A stretch of 64,000 nucleotides of DNA from Myoxocephalus aenaeus (taxonomy: Eukaryota; Chordata; Actinopteri; Perciformes; Cottidae). Location of the stretch: positions 877,501 to 941,500 of the forward strand of contig JBAMJR010000011.1 of NCBI GenBank assembly GCA_038501785.1, written 5' to 3'. The notes under the pieces were generated by a model. The model was not told where the DNA came from. It saw only the letters and a program-made list of their open reading frames with translations, and made no database searches. The first letter of the stretch is position 1, and the number at the start of each line of letters is the position of its first letter. Position numbers and translations under genes: made by a program. Shown piece after piece: positions 1 through 27,175 of this stretch.

Positions 1-352
1 GGTTTGACGAAACACTACAATATGTCCTTTTGTTGGAACAATGCTCACCGTATTTCTAATTGTGAAAAAAACAAAAACATCTGAAAATCACCAGTAAATT
101 CAAATGTATTAATAATTAGGTGCAACATTTGGTACTAAAAAAACACAAAAAACAAGCAGACTCCCAGTGGCCTAAAGCTGCTGCTTCCTAATGTCTGCCT
201 GCTACAGACATAACAGCTTTGTCAAAACAAAGTGAACTGCTGAGGCCTGTGAGGAACCAGCATTGTATTACACAATCAGCCTTTGATAACATGCAACAGC
301 TCACTGGAAAAAAAAAAAAGATACATAATGCTACGTAGAGACAAAAAACTCA

Positions 353-358
353 TTTATT
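353..358 (-). terminator. candidate poly(A) signal AATAAA
   Basis: TTTATT on the plus strand gives AATAAA on the minus strand, only 11 bases past the stop codon of the open exon at 370-750. It would end that transcript with a very short 3' UTR. Such hexamers are common in AT-rich DNA, so this supports the exon only weakly. Confidence 0.35.
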
Positions 359-369
359 TGGAATATTAA

Positions 370-750
370 TCAGCCCTCAAGCAAAAATGTCCACGAGTTA
401 TAAAATGCTTCTGAAATGTCAATGTCAGAGAATCCATCGACTTCTAATCCACTTCTCCTCAAACTAAAACCACCAGTCTCCAGGTTCACAGTCCTTGCTA
501 CCAGGTTAGTCCTTGTCGAGTTGATTGTGTCACCAGGAAGCCATAGAAAAAAACCTTTGAACCATGCTCTGGTGCCAAATGCCCAGTATCTATATGCCAG
601 CCAGCTCCCTGAAAGCACACCAAACATGAGACAACACATTGGTGCTCCAACAGCAGACAGACAGATGAAGAGAGTCAATGGGATTACGATCTGGATTAAA
701 CATGGGAAAGGGATTGAGAGAATGAGCCAGCACATTTGTACGGTAGTTGT
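370..750 (-). CDS. terminal coding exon of an unidentified two-helix membrane protein (partial)
   Basis: I do not recognise this protein. A good acceptor (ttcttacag) precedes base 750. From there an open frame of 126 codons runs to a TGA at 370-372, starting TTVQMCWLILS. Residues from about 6 to 52 are strongly hydrophobic and can form two membrane helices separated by a short turn. Next come an aromatic stretch (LAYRYWAFGTRAWFKGFFLW) and a polar, acidic cytosolic-type tail ending DISEAFYNSWTFLLEG. Codon use looks like ordinary vertebrate coding sequence. Upstream exons must lie to the right but were not found. The exon has the same orientation as csnk1g2 and sits left of its second coding exon, so it is either nested in a csnk1g2 intron or a stray or pseudogene copy. 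The plus strand is also open here (416-856), which lowers certainty. Confidence 0.42.
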   Translation of the reverse strand, partial: TTTVQMCWLILSIPFPCLIQIVIPLTLFICLSAVGAPMCCLMFGVLSGSWLAYRYWAFGTRAWFKGFFLWLPGDTINSTRTNLVARTVNLETGGFSLRRSGLEVDGFSDIDISEAFYNSWTFLLEG

Positions 751-900
751 CTGTAAGAAAAATGAATGTGTGACAGAGATAAATGAGTTAAGAATGGAAA
801 TTCAGTTTGGATTGTGTGTCAGCTGTGAGTCAGGGGACAGAGAGTTTACAATTTAGTTTTCTTGATCTACCCCTCAACATCAATTCATCAGGGCGACAAG

Positions 901-1126
<226 letters not shown>

Positions 1127-2158
1127 GCCCTTTAGTCTCTAGGCTCTCCCAGTTAATGAAGCCAAAGACAGATGAGGCAGTGACAAGAGATCACTGGAAG
1201 GGCTGACTCATCAGAGCTTGGCCCAAATCTAGAGGGCATTCAAAACACCGTCATCACAAAAGGAAAAGCACACAGTGTATTTTAATCTACTGCTGGTGGA
1301 TGCAAGAAAATATTGGTGTTTTACACTTTTGGGGGTGATTTCTGTCTAAACTTTAATATATACTGTGATATAACTTGCCAACAGCAGCTGTGTAAAATAG
1401 GATATGTGAGACTATGTGAAATGTGATGTTGACACAAACTCAAAGATAACAAAACTGTTGAAATTACTCTCTGCAACAACTTTTCTTTAACAGGAAATCG
1501 TGAGCAATTCAAAAGCAACAATGATAAAGCATTCCTGCCAACCATCATCTTGATCAGGCAACAACATTTTGGCCAAACAAACAATATCAGCATTTGGCTT
1601 CTCTCAATTACCGTATACTCAATAAGGAAACTGAATCAGTTATGTGATGGTACACTTCCGTAATTCTATAAAGTTATATCAAGAAATACATCCAACTGTG
1701 TTCAGCTTTATGGAATATGGTCTGGCTTTCTTTGCAAGCCAATAATCTGAACCCCACTGTCTTGACAATTTGTAGATACAATAGGTTGGATTGTCTCAAA
1801 CAGACCTTCTCAGGCTACACAGCAAGAGAGAAGGCTGCATTATGTCAGCTGAAAACAAAGTTGCCCTACAATTAAACGTCAGCGTTAATGGCCAAAGAGG
1901 AGAGGGCTAGAGAAGAGCAGAGGACCGGGCAGGGAATATGTATCAAATATTCAGATTTTGGAGTAGAGTGCACTGAGAGAAGCTGAAAAGTGATCAGCTC
2001 TAGGGCTTGCACAGGCTGAGCCTGAAGCTACAAACACAACATAACTCATAAGTAAACAAGCCAGCAAAATGCCATAGGGCTGAATAACTATTTCACACTA
2101 ATAAAATTGTGTGAAATAATATGAGAACGTACAGCCTGCTACTTTTATAAATCATGGC

Positions 2159-2161
<3 letters not shown>

Positions 2162-2221
<60 letters not shown>
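2162..2221. repeat. (AC)n microsatellite, 60 bp
   Basis: Uninterrupted AC dinucleotides. Confidence 0.97.
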
Positions 2222-2223
<2 letters not shown>

Positions 2224-3728
2224 TATTGCTCCTTTAATGAACAACACTATTAAATATCATTATAATATATTTACACAAATTGCTTCTTGATATTTCTTTT
2301 GTTTGTTGCTATGGTGCATCTATCCCAACAAAAGTCAACACATTAACTGATTTTTATCTATAAAATTGTTCCATATGGCATGCATACGAATCCATGATTT
2401 TAATGATTTAATATCATCAACATAGACACTGTCACAGTATATCATGCCCTCAAAAGCCATGATGGGGCTCATGAATATTCACAGGCATGTGGATAACAAC
2501 CACAGAAAAATTGTTCAAGAGGAAACCTCCTATTGCGACACGAATTACAGTAACATCCATGCAATCATGTATCCATGACTGCATGAGCTAGTCGGCCTGT
2601 GAACAACCGTTAAATGATAGTTGGTTCCATAAAAACCGTGCAACCTCTCTGCAGCCATTCCCCTGACAACAGTGGTAAAGTGACTGAAGCCACAAACTCT
2701 TAGGCCAACTAGTACAAGACTTGCTTACCGGCACATTTTAGTTTTACCAGAGCATTTTTGTATTTTCACAAAAATACTTGAACTGGGAGGGACAACTCCC
2801 AACTGGTGGGATTCGTTCAGGACAGAAGAGAATTAACAGTGTGCAGATAAGCTCCTCCTGGGCGTTAAGTGCTGAGTCGTCCATGCTGTGACATATTTGA
2901 GGCTCTTGGGTTGAGCAGGACTAACAGGGTCACATGTCCCCATTTAGCAAAGTTGACAACATAAGTAGATTTAATCTATCGCCTTGACTCCTCCCAGGCT
3001 AAACAGTCAAGTGAGCCTTTCTGTCATATCATCATGTAGTAGCCAGTCATCAGCTGTGTCTCTGTCTCAACCAATAAACAGTGTCTACCCTTAACATGGG
3101 ATGAATACATTACTAATCTGCACTTATTTTATTTTTTTGTATTTAAAGTGCTTCCTCAAATTGCAAAAAAAATTAAAAGGTTATGCTCTCTTGGAGGTGG
3201 TTTTTGCCTTGGTCAAGAAAATAATTGATGTACTAAATAGATTATGGAAACACATTTGTTGAATAAATTCTGACTTAGTGAACATTCACAATACATTTAA
3301 CATGATGTGCAAATGCTTGCCTTTGTCAACAAGGCCAATAATTGAAACTAACCCAACTGGAAAAAATGCCGGAAGACCTTGCTCTTATTGCTCTTGTGGA
3401 TGGTTTGATGGCCAAAGAGACTCGTTTTGTTTCCAGATCGCAACCTCTACGTCCTCTACCCTGTTTACTAGAGTATAGCCATACGTTAAGTGTAGCCTAT
3501 AGCGCCAACTTCTGACAAAACTACGCTGTAGCCTAGTTTATTCCCTCCAGTGGATGGAAACACGGCTAATTCACATTACTTTTTTGCAAAATTTTAAAAA
3601 GGTTGCTTAACATTTGCTTGCCAATTTAATGGACATTTGATTATAGTCTGCCAGTCACACTTAAGCAACATTATGAAACACCTTGCACTAGGCCAGCACA
3701 ATATCAGGAAAATCTGTGATGTCGGTTG

Positions 3729-3729
<1 letters not shown>

Positions 3730-3759
<30 letters not shown>
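3730..3759. repeat. (GAT)n trinucleotide tract
   Basis: Ten GAT units in non-coding DNA. The run of Asp codons in one frame is fortuitous. Confidence 0.95.
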
Positions 3760-5644
3760 ATGACTTTGCATATTAGCTATACATTTCCAATAGTCAACCT
3801 GGTTGTCTTTAAATTCAAAACTGGATTATAATTGATTATTTTAAAATTGAAATTGAACTAGGCTTAATGGTGAGCAGAAACAGTATTGTTTACAACAGCA
3901 AAGTCACTACATAAACTAAAGTAAATTATATTCCTGACCTCACAACACAGAGCGAATTTTAGAAAGAATGAACCCAGACATTAATCAGTATCAGACCTTC
4001 ATCCCGTCTTCTGTCCTGCTCCCTCTGCTGAATCAATGCCTAAAGGTACCACAGGAAGAGAGACGAGTGGCTGGTTTGTACTATCGGAGCACAGTTCGGA
4101 GCACAGTTCCACTGATGACAATAGTTTGTCGATTGACCCCTATTACAGAGAGTTTGTTTGTCACAATTCAAGTGTTTGTGTAAAACAGAGGCGGTGAGTG
4201 GAATACTGCTGACAGAGCACATTGAAATATTGCTTTTCTACAGGTTTCATGCTTGTTGAACAGGTAATGATAAAGTATTGGCTTTTTACTCCTGAAGGTT
4301 ACTGCTTGCAGTGTACATATGTAAAATATGTGCAGCAGCAATTATATCTGAAACTGTGTAAACCAATAGTGCAATAATGTTCAGTGGCCATTTGGAAATT
4401 CGTAGCTGACATCACACCAGCCTGTTAGCCAGCCTACTGTGCAGATGGCCTGTCGTCTAGTTGTGTTTCAGGGCGAGGAATATTCTTTCCCTCACGTTGC
4501 ACAACCCCAGACTTCGTACAATAAGAGTAAGGCTGAAGGCCAGTAGCGGTCTCAATGGAAGAAGGGAAGGTCAAGATGTGTTTCATGTGCCAGAGTAAAC
4601 AACCAAAGGCAGAGAGACAACGAGCCTGGACCAGAGAATGCTATCCTATTATCAGGCAAATACCACTAAGTGTTGAGTTTATGCATGTGTGGGCATGCTT
4701 CGCGTAAGATTTGCTCGCAGGGCAGAATGACGGATTAAAACGGCTATAAAAAAGGGAAAAAATTATTCACACTCTTTTAGCAATGCATGTTAGAGCATTT
4801 CCCTGCAATCTGCAGGTAGCACAGTCAACACATATTGGCTACACTGGCTAACCATGTTCCCTGCTTCGACTCTCACACAGTGCTGCTGGTTGCGCTAGCA
4901 TTAGCAAGCCTGCAGCAAAAAATTAAGTTTTACAACGAATTAAATGTGTTCTTCTGCAGTGGCAGTGAACACAACCAATGAGCCCACCAGCAACTGTGCT
5001 ATATTAGGAGCGTAAAAAGTTATTTAGGGATTACCAACAGTGAAACTAACCACAATAAACAATATGGCTACAGCTATTGACACTCACTCTCTCTCTCAAA
5101 AGGGAACACAAACATGCTTCGAGTGTCTTTCCAGTGGAGAAACGGAGAGTCTGACAGTAGCTTCTCATGGTTGGCTAGCGCCAACTACCGGCTTCTGCAT
5201 CTCTGTCCATGTTACACTGAGCAGTGGTCCGTCAGTCTGCCACCTGTCCCCTGATCTCTCTGTAGCTCCTACAGTCATTGCTCTTGAGTTTTTTATTGCA
5301 TTTAAAAATAAATAATAATGGGAGCGGTTCTAGCTGAATTTGAGGGTGTAGTTACCTTTTAACAGACCAAATTATGCAATTAAGTAGTAATCAGGACATG
5401 TCCTGCATTTAAATACATTATAAAAGGAAGTTGTCTGGGAGAAGAGACCAAAAAAGAACTGATTGGACATGAAGGTGTGGCTGTTTGCAGAGTTGGAGAT
5501 CGCACAGACCTAATCTACCTTTTCCTCTCAGTTTGACTAAATAATGAATAATGTTTTCAGATGTTGAATTAGAGACTGAGCATGAGAGTTGAGAGCCAAT
5601 CAAATTAACACATGCATCAACACAAACTTTAAGAAACATGAGCC

Positions 5645-5683
5645 TTTTCTTTAACAGCACCGCGGGGGTGCTGTTAAAGAAAA
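5645..5683. repeat. perfect 17-bp inverted repeat with 5-base loop
   Basis: TTTTCTTTAACAGCACC (5645-5661) is followed by GCGGG and then its exact reverse complement (5667-5683). Either strand of RNA would fold into a 17-bp uninterrupted hairpin. I cannot assign it to a known element; it may be the core of a short palindromic mobile element. Confidence 0.9.
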
Positions 5684-6533
5684 TCAAGACCCTCCCAACC
5701 AGCTGACTCTGCCTTCTCTTTCACCCTCTGTAACTATCCGACCAGCCAGACCAGATCAAAAGAGTTGCTGCCCTGGAGCCACAGCTATGAATCACAGCAC
5801 ATCAACATGTTCTGAGCAGTGCTGCATGAGAGGAACGATGCTGGGTACTGGAGAGGTGGAATTAGAAAGAAAAAAGGAAGCAGGCTCTGGGAAGACACAT
5901 GCTGTGAAATTTAGCCCAAAGTTGAATGGAAGCTGTTGGAGTCGTTTCAGTGTGTCTGTTTACCCTATTGTTACATATCCACATTTGAAAATGCATAATT
6001 TCCTTTACATTTTGCCTTCCATCCACACCATGCCGGCAAATTTCATATGAAAAAAGTGAGTTTACTGAATAGATGCTGAATCTGAAAACAGAGGTCTCAC
6101 ATTGCGGTGCAAAGGAAAACTAAGATTTTTCGAATTTAACACAATCTATGCTAATTGGAGGACTACGGAGGAAGGTAAATCATATTTATCCCAGTGCAAA
6201 ATACAAATCCACTCAGCTGAGTAAAAATCTACATATTTAGCAAACTCCAAATCAGAGTGTGAACATTCAGGATTCAATCTTTGTCCTCTTCCATTTCCCT
6301 CTCATTGCTTGCTAAGTTAACTAAATAACAACCACATTATGATAATAATTGCATTGCCTTCTTTAATATCTCAATCACAAAGTGTGTATCCAGCTGCACA
6401 TAATTGTCTGTTTCTGAATATAAAGTCTGGGTTTTCTCTTCCCGCCCAATCTAGTCTGAAAAGGCCCATTCACATTTAACTCATCATTATGGTGCTGTCT
6501 ATCAGATACATCTACAGACGGCACCTCTCTTAC

Positions 6534-19936
<13,403 letters not shown>

Positions 19937-20510
19937 AAGCTTGTGATACCCTGGCCTCTCCACGGTTATTCTCCAGCCATGCAAACCATAGAAACTCCAA
20001 TGACAACGACTGAGGACTCTTGAAGAAGGGGTAGGGAGACAAAATCTCTCAGGACAGAGGAAAGGTGTTGCTGTTAAAATGTGCAATTGTTCAGAAGACA
20101 CTTAAATGAGCTGAAGTGCCCCGTCTGTCAATCCGAGAGCTCTTCTGGTGAGTGCTTCCCTTTTTTACTTTGCGTTTCTTGTTTACTAGAGGGGCTCCAA
20201 TCTTGGGTTTTCTCCAGCTCCAGTCTCAGAGTAGCATGTCTGTGCCTGAAGAATAGGCAGGTTGTGCGAGTATGTGCCCACAGACACACATACAATACTA
20301 GTCATAAAAAAGCAATCCGAAACCCAGCTACTGCATCCACAAGGCCACTTTGGAACATCTCCTGAAGTTCCTCATTCCTTCTGGTCAGCCTTCAGTGACA
20401 CAGTGAATACTCTCCATTTTGCAGGGCTGCATCCGAGGTGGCAACCCAGAGTCAAAGAAAACAGCGATGAGAAAGACAGGTAACCGATAGGTTTGATGTT
20501 AGCTGGATAT
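19937..20510 (-). other. csnk1g2: csnk1g2 5' UTR part of first coding exon
   Basis: A strong acceptor (long T run then cag) ends just before base 20510 in minus-strand terms. No better acceptor lies between it and the ATG at 19936, so this exon probably carries about 570 bases of leader. Open frame upstream of the ATG begins at a GTG and shows no family similarity, so I do not extend the protein. Confidence 0.55.
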
Positions 20511-22379
20511 CTGAAAAAAAACAGACAGAAATCAGTCAATTTTCTGTACGTACAACTTCATCTGTCACAAATAAACTCAGTCAGTAATAATTTTTACAAT
20601 ATCTTTTTTTCTATTAAATATAACTGGGCAATATATAGATATTATATTGATACCGTGATATGAGACTAGATTTTGTCTTGGACTTTGGATATTTGTATTT
20701 AGAATCATCTGTTTTCATAACACTTCATGGTCATGATTGGTGAGGATATTAACATTTTCAGAATAAAACTTTAACGTTTTACTTGAAGATCAAATTATGT
20801 CTACTGTGGCTGTTCCTCACTACAGCTGAAATGAGATCTTGCTCCAGACCTGCGCAAGGCAAATTTAATAAAAGCAATCAATATGAGTGGAAATATTCCA
20901 AAGTGGACTTCAGGCTTGAGAAAAAAAAAATCTCTTTTTAATTAAACTATTCTTTGAAAGCACACTGCCTTCCAGGTGCCTTGTTTTGTCTTTAAAGACA
21001 ATATATGAGACTATGCCATACACTCCAACAGACACCGTTCGCGGAACAAACGTTAACCACAAACATCATTTCCGTTTTCATTGGTGGTAAAACTAGACCA
21101 TCTCTGTGCTGCTTTTTGCCAACAATCACATGCGGACAACTCCGTCCATAGAGCAGGTAATGCAGGCACTAGTAATTGGCAGCTACTCTTTCCTATGGAA
21201 AGGCACTTACACCGATCAATGACTGCTGTAATGTTTCGTCTCATAACATTTGCATCATTGGAGAGCATAATATTGGGAGATTTGGATACAGCCTACACTA
21301 CAGCTAGTTCAGCTGTGTCTGGCAGCCTAAGAGCATCACAGGAATAAACTACAGTATAATCAGACATAAGTATGCTGATAAGCGAGCATTGTTGCATGTG
21401 AAATATTTTTAAAATCTTCACATATAAATAACCTTTGTAAATGTAATATGTTCTACAGAAAGTTTATTGCACAAACAATTGGAGGGATAACGTTTTCTTG
21501 AGGAGACATGGTTATATTAAAATGAAACGAGCTATAGTCTGAAATATTTCAGTGCGAGTTAATAAACAATGACAACCCAATGAAAATCTTGAGTGTCTGT
21601 ACTCTTTCATTAAGCACGCCTGAGAAAAGGAACACATTTGTAAGCCAGGTATGCAGTCAATCATTACACCGTCTTCCTTCTGGCATGTTGCATGGCGATA
21701 CTTACTGTAGGAAATGAGAAGAAACTAGCCTGCTTGGCCACAAGATTTGGAAGCACAATAAACAAATTGGGTAAGAGCAAAGTAAAATGATCACAACAAC
21801 TACTGAAACGGTTAAGTGCACTACAACAAGCACGTCATTTGTCAGGGTGACACACAAAACTGCACTAGCCCACTCTTTTAAAACACAAATATGATAATGC
21901 TTGAATATAAGAAAGGACAGAGAACAGCGATGTCCCAAGAATACAACAAAGATCTAAATAAATTACTGTCTTGGGCAACTTTTTGGCCATCTTGGCCCAC
22001 ATGTCTAGACTGTCTCATTTCAGGAAGTTGTGTATTGTTTTTCATGTCAACTGTTTGATATAACTTTAGCTACCAAGTTGTTTAAAACAAACTGAGTAGT
22101 CACATAGTCCAAGGTTTGAGGAGGCACATGCAATAGAGACAAAAAAAAAATGAACGATACCTCAACTAAACGAAACCTAACGTCAGTTAATGTTGTCGTC
22201 AATTCAGTTAAGTTGTCAAGAAATAACACGACAAGACCATTTAAAAATCATCATACATAAGAATTCTACTACCAACAGAAAAACTCAAATCGACAATGAA
22301 CACTGTCACCTGGACACGATTGACAACTGTTCTTTTCCCGAGGTAAAAGATATATCTGTCTTTTAGAGCTCGTATTAAT

Positions 22380-23530
22380 GCTGGCTAATAGCGAACACTA
22401 GTTAACTGGCTTAGTAACCAGTGGTCATTTAACTCTAACGAGAACGGTTGGCTCAAAGTACCCGCGGCCTCTCTTTGATTGCACAAAGTTTGTTTTGCAA
22501 AAAGAGAATAAGAAAAACAACATTACAGGCAAACCGCGTCGACCAGTGTCAGAAAGCCCAGAGTGAACGTTACTGACGTTAGTTAGCTGTCTGGTTCGGC
22601 GGACAAGGCCAGATACTCTTAAGCTATCTTGGCGTTAGTTAGCGAGCCCAAGTTGGCTTCATATCTTCAACCGCGGCCAGTTTAAGCCTGGCCTGCTGTT
22701 TTCTATAACTAGCTAGAAACAGCATTAACTACGTAAATCAATATAGAGTAACGTTAGCAGTGTATCTTGACGTTACTGCCAACGCTAACTTAAATCTAAA
22801 TGCCACATAGCAGTAATCAGCTAACCTAGCTAGCGCCGACCAAAAACACCGTTCCTCTTGGCCCGACGCCTGATGAAAGATACAGCGATGTAACGTCAGA
22901 TAATCGGTTTACAACACTGTGCCAGAAGGACACACGCTAGATAACTAACCGGTAACCTGGACGGAACATAAACGATTCATTGATTGTCATCCCCTGTGCA
23001 ACATAACCTGGTTAGTTAGTAAATGCTTAATAACTGGGAAATAACGTCCCAAGCGACGTTGTGATTAGCTACTTAATGTCACCGATGTGATGGAAGTGGT
23101 CGTTGTGTCACCTAAGAGTGTCGTTTTAGGAGTTCATATTCCAGCTACAGCCACAACCTGACCACTGCTGGGCAACTCCTAAATCCTGAACAACCAACGG
23201 CACAGCAAAGGCTGCCTGGGATCTCTTACCGTTTAGCTCACTAGCTAGCTATTTAGCGAGCTAACGCTAGCACACGAACGATTAGCGTGAACGTCCGGCG
23301 GGACGGTGTCTGAAAAACAACAGTTACGGATACATTTCTATCGCCAGAGGAAAGCGCGTTACCTTTAAATGTCAGCTATCGAAACGCAGTCGAAGTCATG
23401 GTTCTTCGTTTGTGGGTATCTTTCTCATTGCGTTTCTCTTGCCCTCAAGTTGCTATGATTTTGCTGTTGTCTCTTTAAGCCTCTCTCCACCGCCGATACC
23501 CGGGCAGGTACCGCGTCACGCCGGCTCACA
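22380..23530 (-). promoter_or_regulatory. csnk1g2: csnk1g2 promoter and non-coding first exon region
   Basis: CpG-containing block next to the 5' end of csnk1g2, dense in GTTAGC/GCTAAC and TAGCTAG words, which I associate with teleost promoter regions. A candidate non-coding exon runs from about 23.5 kb to 23363, ending AAAG with donor GTAACG. A second candidate donor (GTAAGA) lies at about 23229. Transcription start is not fixed by sequence alone. Confidence 0.5.
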
Positions 23531-23814
23531 CTGTGATACGCTGGAAAACTTGCGCAACTGGTTTGAGGAATAAAAAAAAAACATCAGGCATATGCGTTGC
23601 TAATTGGGGAGTTGCACCAAACTGGTCGATTTAGTTGACATATTTACACTATTAATAGAACTACATTGGTGTGAAGACATTTAAAGAACGACCTGGTAAA
23701 CGTGCAACACAATTATGTGTTTACAGTTCGCTAATTTAACACAACTCAGGGGGTTGTTGTCCTAAATATGATACTCACAAACATGATTTTTGACAGTCAA
23801 TATTTTGAGTCAAC

Positions 23815-24135
23815 AGAGATGGAAGAAGTACTCAAATCTTGTACTACTAAAGTAATACCCAAGTGTTGAAATACTCAGTTGTAAGTAAAAGTAATCCATT
23901 TAAACTTTTACTTAAGTTAAAGTACTATTGGCTTCAAGTACCCAAAAAGTACTCATTATGCAGAATGGCCCATTTCAGAATGATGTTCATTATATTAGTG
24001 AATTATAATAATGTATGTATTAAATTCAATACTGAAAGGTGTGGCTAAGTTTAAACTATGCTATACACTCCTGCGTGGCTTGTGAAAAGTACAATATTTC
24101 CCTCGTAGCTTAAAATGTTACTGTTAAGAAGACAA
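23815..24135 (+). repeat. dispersed teleost repeat (GATGGAAGAAGTACTCAAAT family)
   Basis: Runs from GATGGAAGAAGTACTCAAAT through AAGTAAAAGTAATCC and GTACTCATTATGCAGAATGG to ACAATATTTCCCTC. These words form one of the commonest repeats in fish. Other copies, more diverged, are at 27.78-28.0, 28.18-28.6, 33.64-34.18, 36.12-36.30 and 63.15-63.48 kb. Confidence 0.7.
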
Positions 24136-24297
24136 AACAAGTCATTTGAATGTCTACTTGGGCTCTGGGGAATTGTAATGGATTGTTTCACTATTTTCTG
24201 ATATATACTTAATAAATCAAAATCAAGGTAAAAACTGATAACTGATCAACAAGTCATTTACCACAACAACAAAAAAGAAAATTCAGGTACAACTGAT

Positions 24298-24303
24298 TTT
24301 ATT
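24298..24303 (-). terminator. dmbx1-like: candidate dmbx poly(A) signal AATAAA
   Basis: AATAAA on the minus strand, about 450 bases past the homeobox gene's stop codon. Plausible 3' UTR length, but not verified. Confidence 0.4.
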
Positions 24304-24750
24304 TTACATGTTTCAGTGGCTAGTTACAATTAGGAATTTCTCTGAAATGGTTTTACCATCATTATAACTGTGTATCTACTTGGCAGTATAACCAGCGAAA
24401 TAATGCTGAAGGAGACAATGATATCTTTAAATGGTGTTTACACTGGTGGATTAAACAACAACCTCTTTCAAGCAAACTCACTGGCTAACTTAAAGCAACA
24501 TGTAGATAATAGTAATTAAAGCAGACCCAGATTAGACCTGGACGTATATAACTGTACAGCTGTAAAACCCTTCAGACAGACAGGGAGACATTCAATAAAG
24601 CTTTCTCAATAAATTCCCATTCTGTCTTTAGTCAGGTTTACAGGAACAAGGCAGTAAGTGCTTCTCCCTCTTGTCTTTTCCCACACAGGGTTGCTTCAGG
24701 TGTACCTGAGTCCACAAGGAGCAGAGATTTCAGGCTGTTGGAGAACAGGA

Positions 24751-26431
<1,681 letters not shown>

Positions 26432-26698
26432 GTTGAATCTAAGGAGGCAGAACAACGTATTTAACTTACTGAAGTGTGTCATTTTTGTATATGGACAGCG
26501 AACCTGAGTACTCTCAAATCTTAGGCAAAGTAAATTAAACTTGAATTGCCTTGTTGCTGAAATGTGCTCCATAAACTAAGCACCTTGGCTGTTAAAGATT
26601 CAATTGATGATGTCAAGGCAGCAATTACTGCAGAATGAGTAAATGCATGTTATTATCTGTTATTTTGATAAATTGTTGGAATAAGAAGCCAACAAAAT

Positions 26699-26904
26699 TC
26701 ACTTTTCACATTGTGAACGCAGTATTGTATAGGTTACCTAATACAGCTGATGAATTGGTAACAATTCGGTTGGTAGATTCAACATTTTAAGTAAAACAGC
26801 GGGATTTTATTAGACTAGGTTTATGCTTTTAATCTCCAAGAAGAAACACATGTGATAACTTGTTTTGCATATTACTTCCACAAAAGCAGCCTTTGGAACT
26901 CAAA
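26699..26904. repeat. copy 1 of a local 200-bp direct duplication
   Basis: From TTCACTTTTCACATTGTGAA to TTTGGAACTCAAA. It matches 30509-30727 in the same orientation with scattered differences and a small indel. It lies between the putative non-coding exon and first coding exon of the dmbx-like gene. Confidence 0.85.
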
Positions 26905-27030
26905 CAACAACAACTCAAAAGTCAGATTCCTTGTATATCCATCCTACAATCAAGACACAACAATTCTCCCTTCATTCAGAGCTGAAAACGTCATTAAAAG
27001 CTTCAGTTTTCAGGGTCCTTGGCAGTTTAC

Positions 27031-27175
27031 CTGAGATCCAGAGAGTGGTGGAATCAAGGTGCGCTCTTCCGCACAGAAGTCTGGATGTGGTGAGGTGTAG
27101 TCCAGTATTTCCTAGTCCAGTTTGGCCCTTATTAAATCCTCGCACACCAGCGCTCTTTGTCGCGGCACCAATCTA
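27031..27175 (-). promoter_or_regulatory. dmbx1-like: probable dmbx-like 5' non-coding exon and promoter
   Basis: On the minus strand, GGATCTCAG|GTAAAC at 27031/27030 is a good donor. It would splice onto ATTCAAC-ATG at 26438. About 135 bases upstream is an ATTGG (CCAAT) box near 27168, with an AT-rich TTTAATAAG near 27130. The exon's 5' end is inferred. Confidence 0.45.

Noticed and set aside
416..856. 146-codon plus-strand frame opposite the membrane-protein exon
   Set aside because: Low-complexity, charged, no hydrophobic core or family look, and no acceptor/donor. The minus strand explains the openness better.
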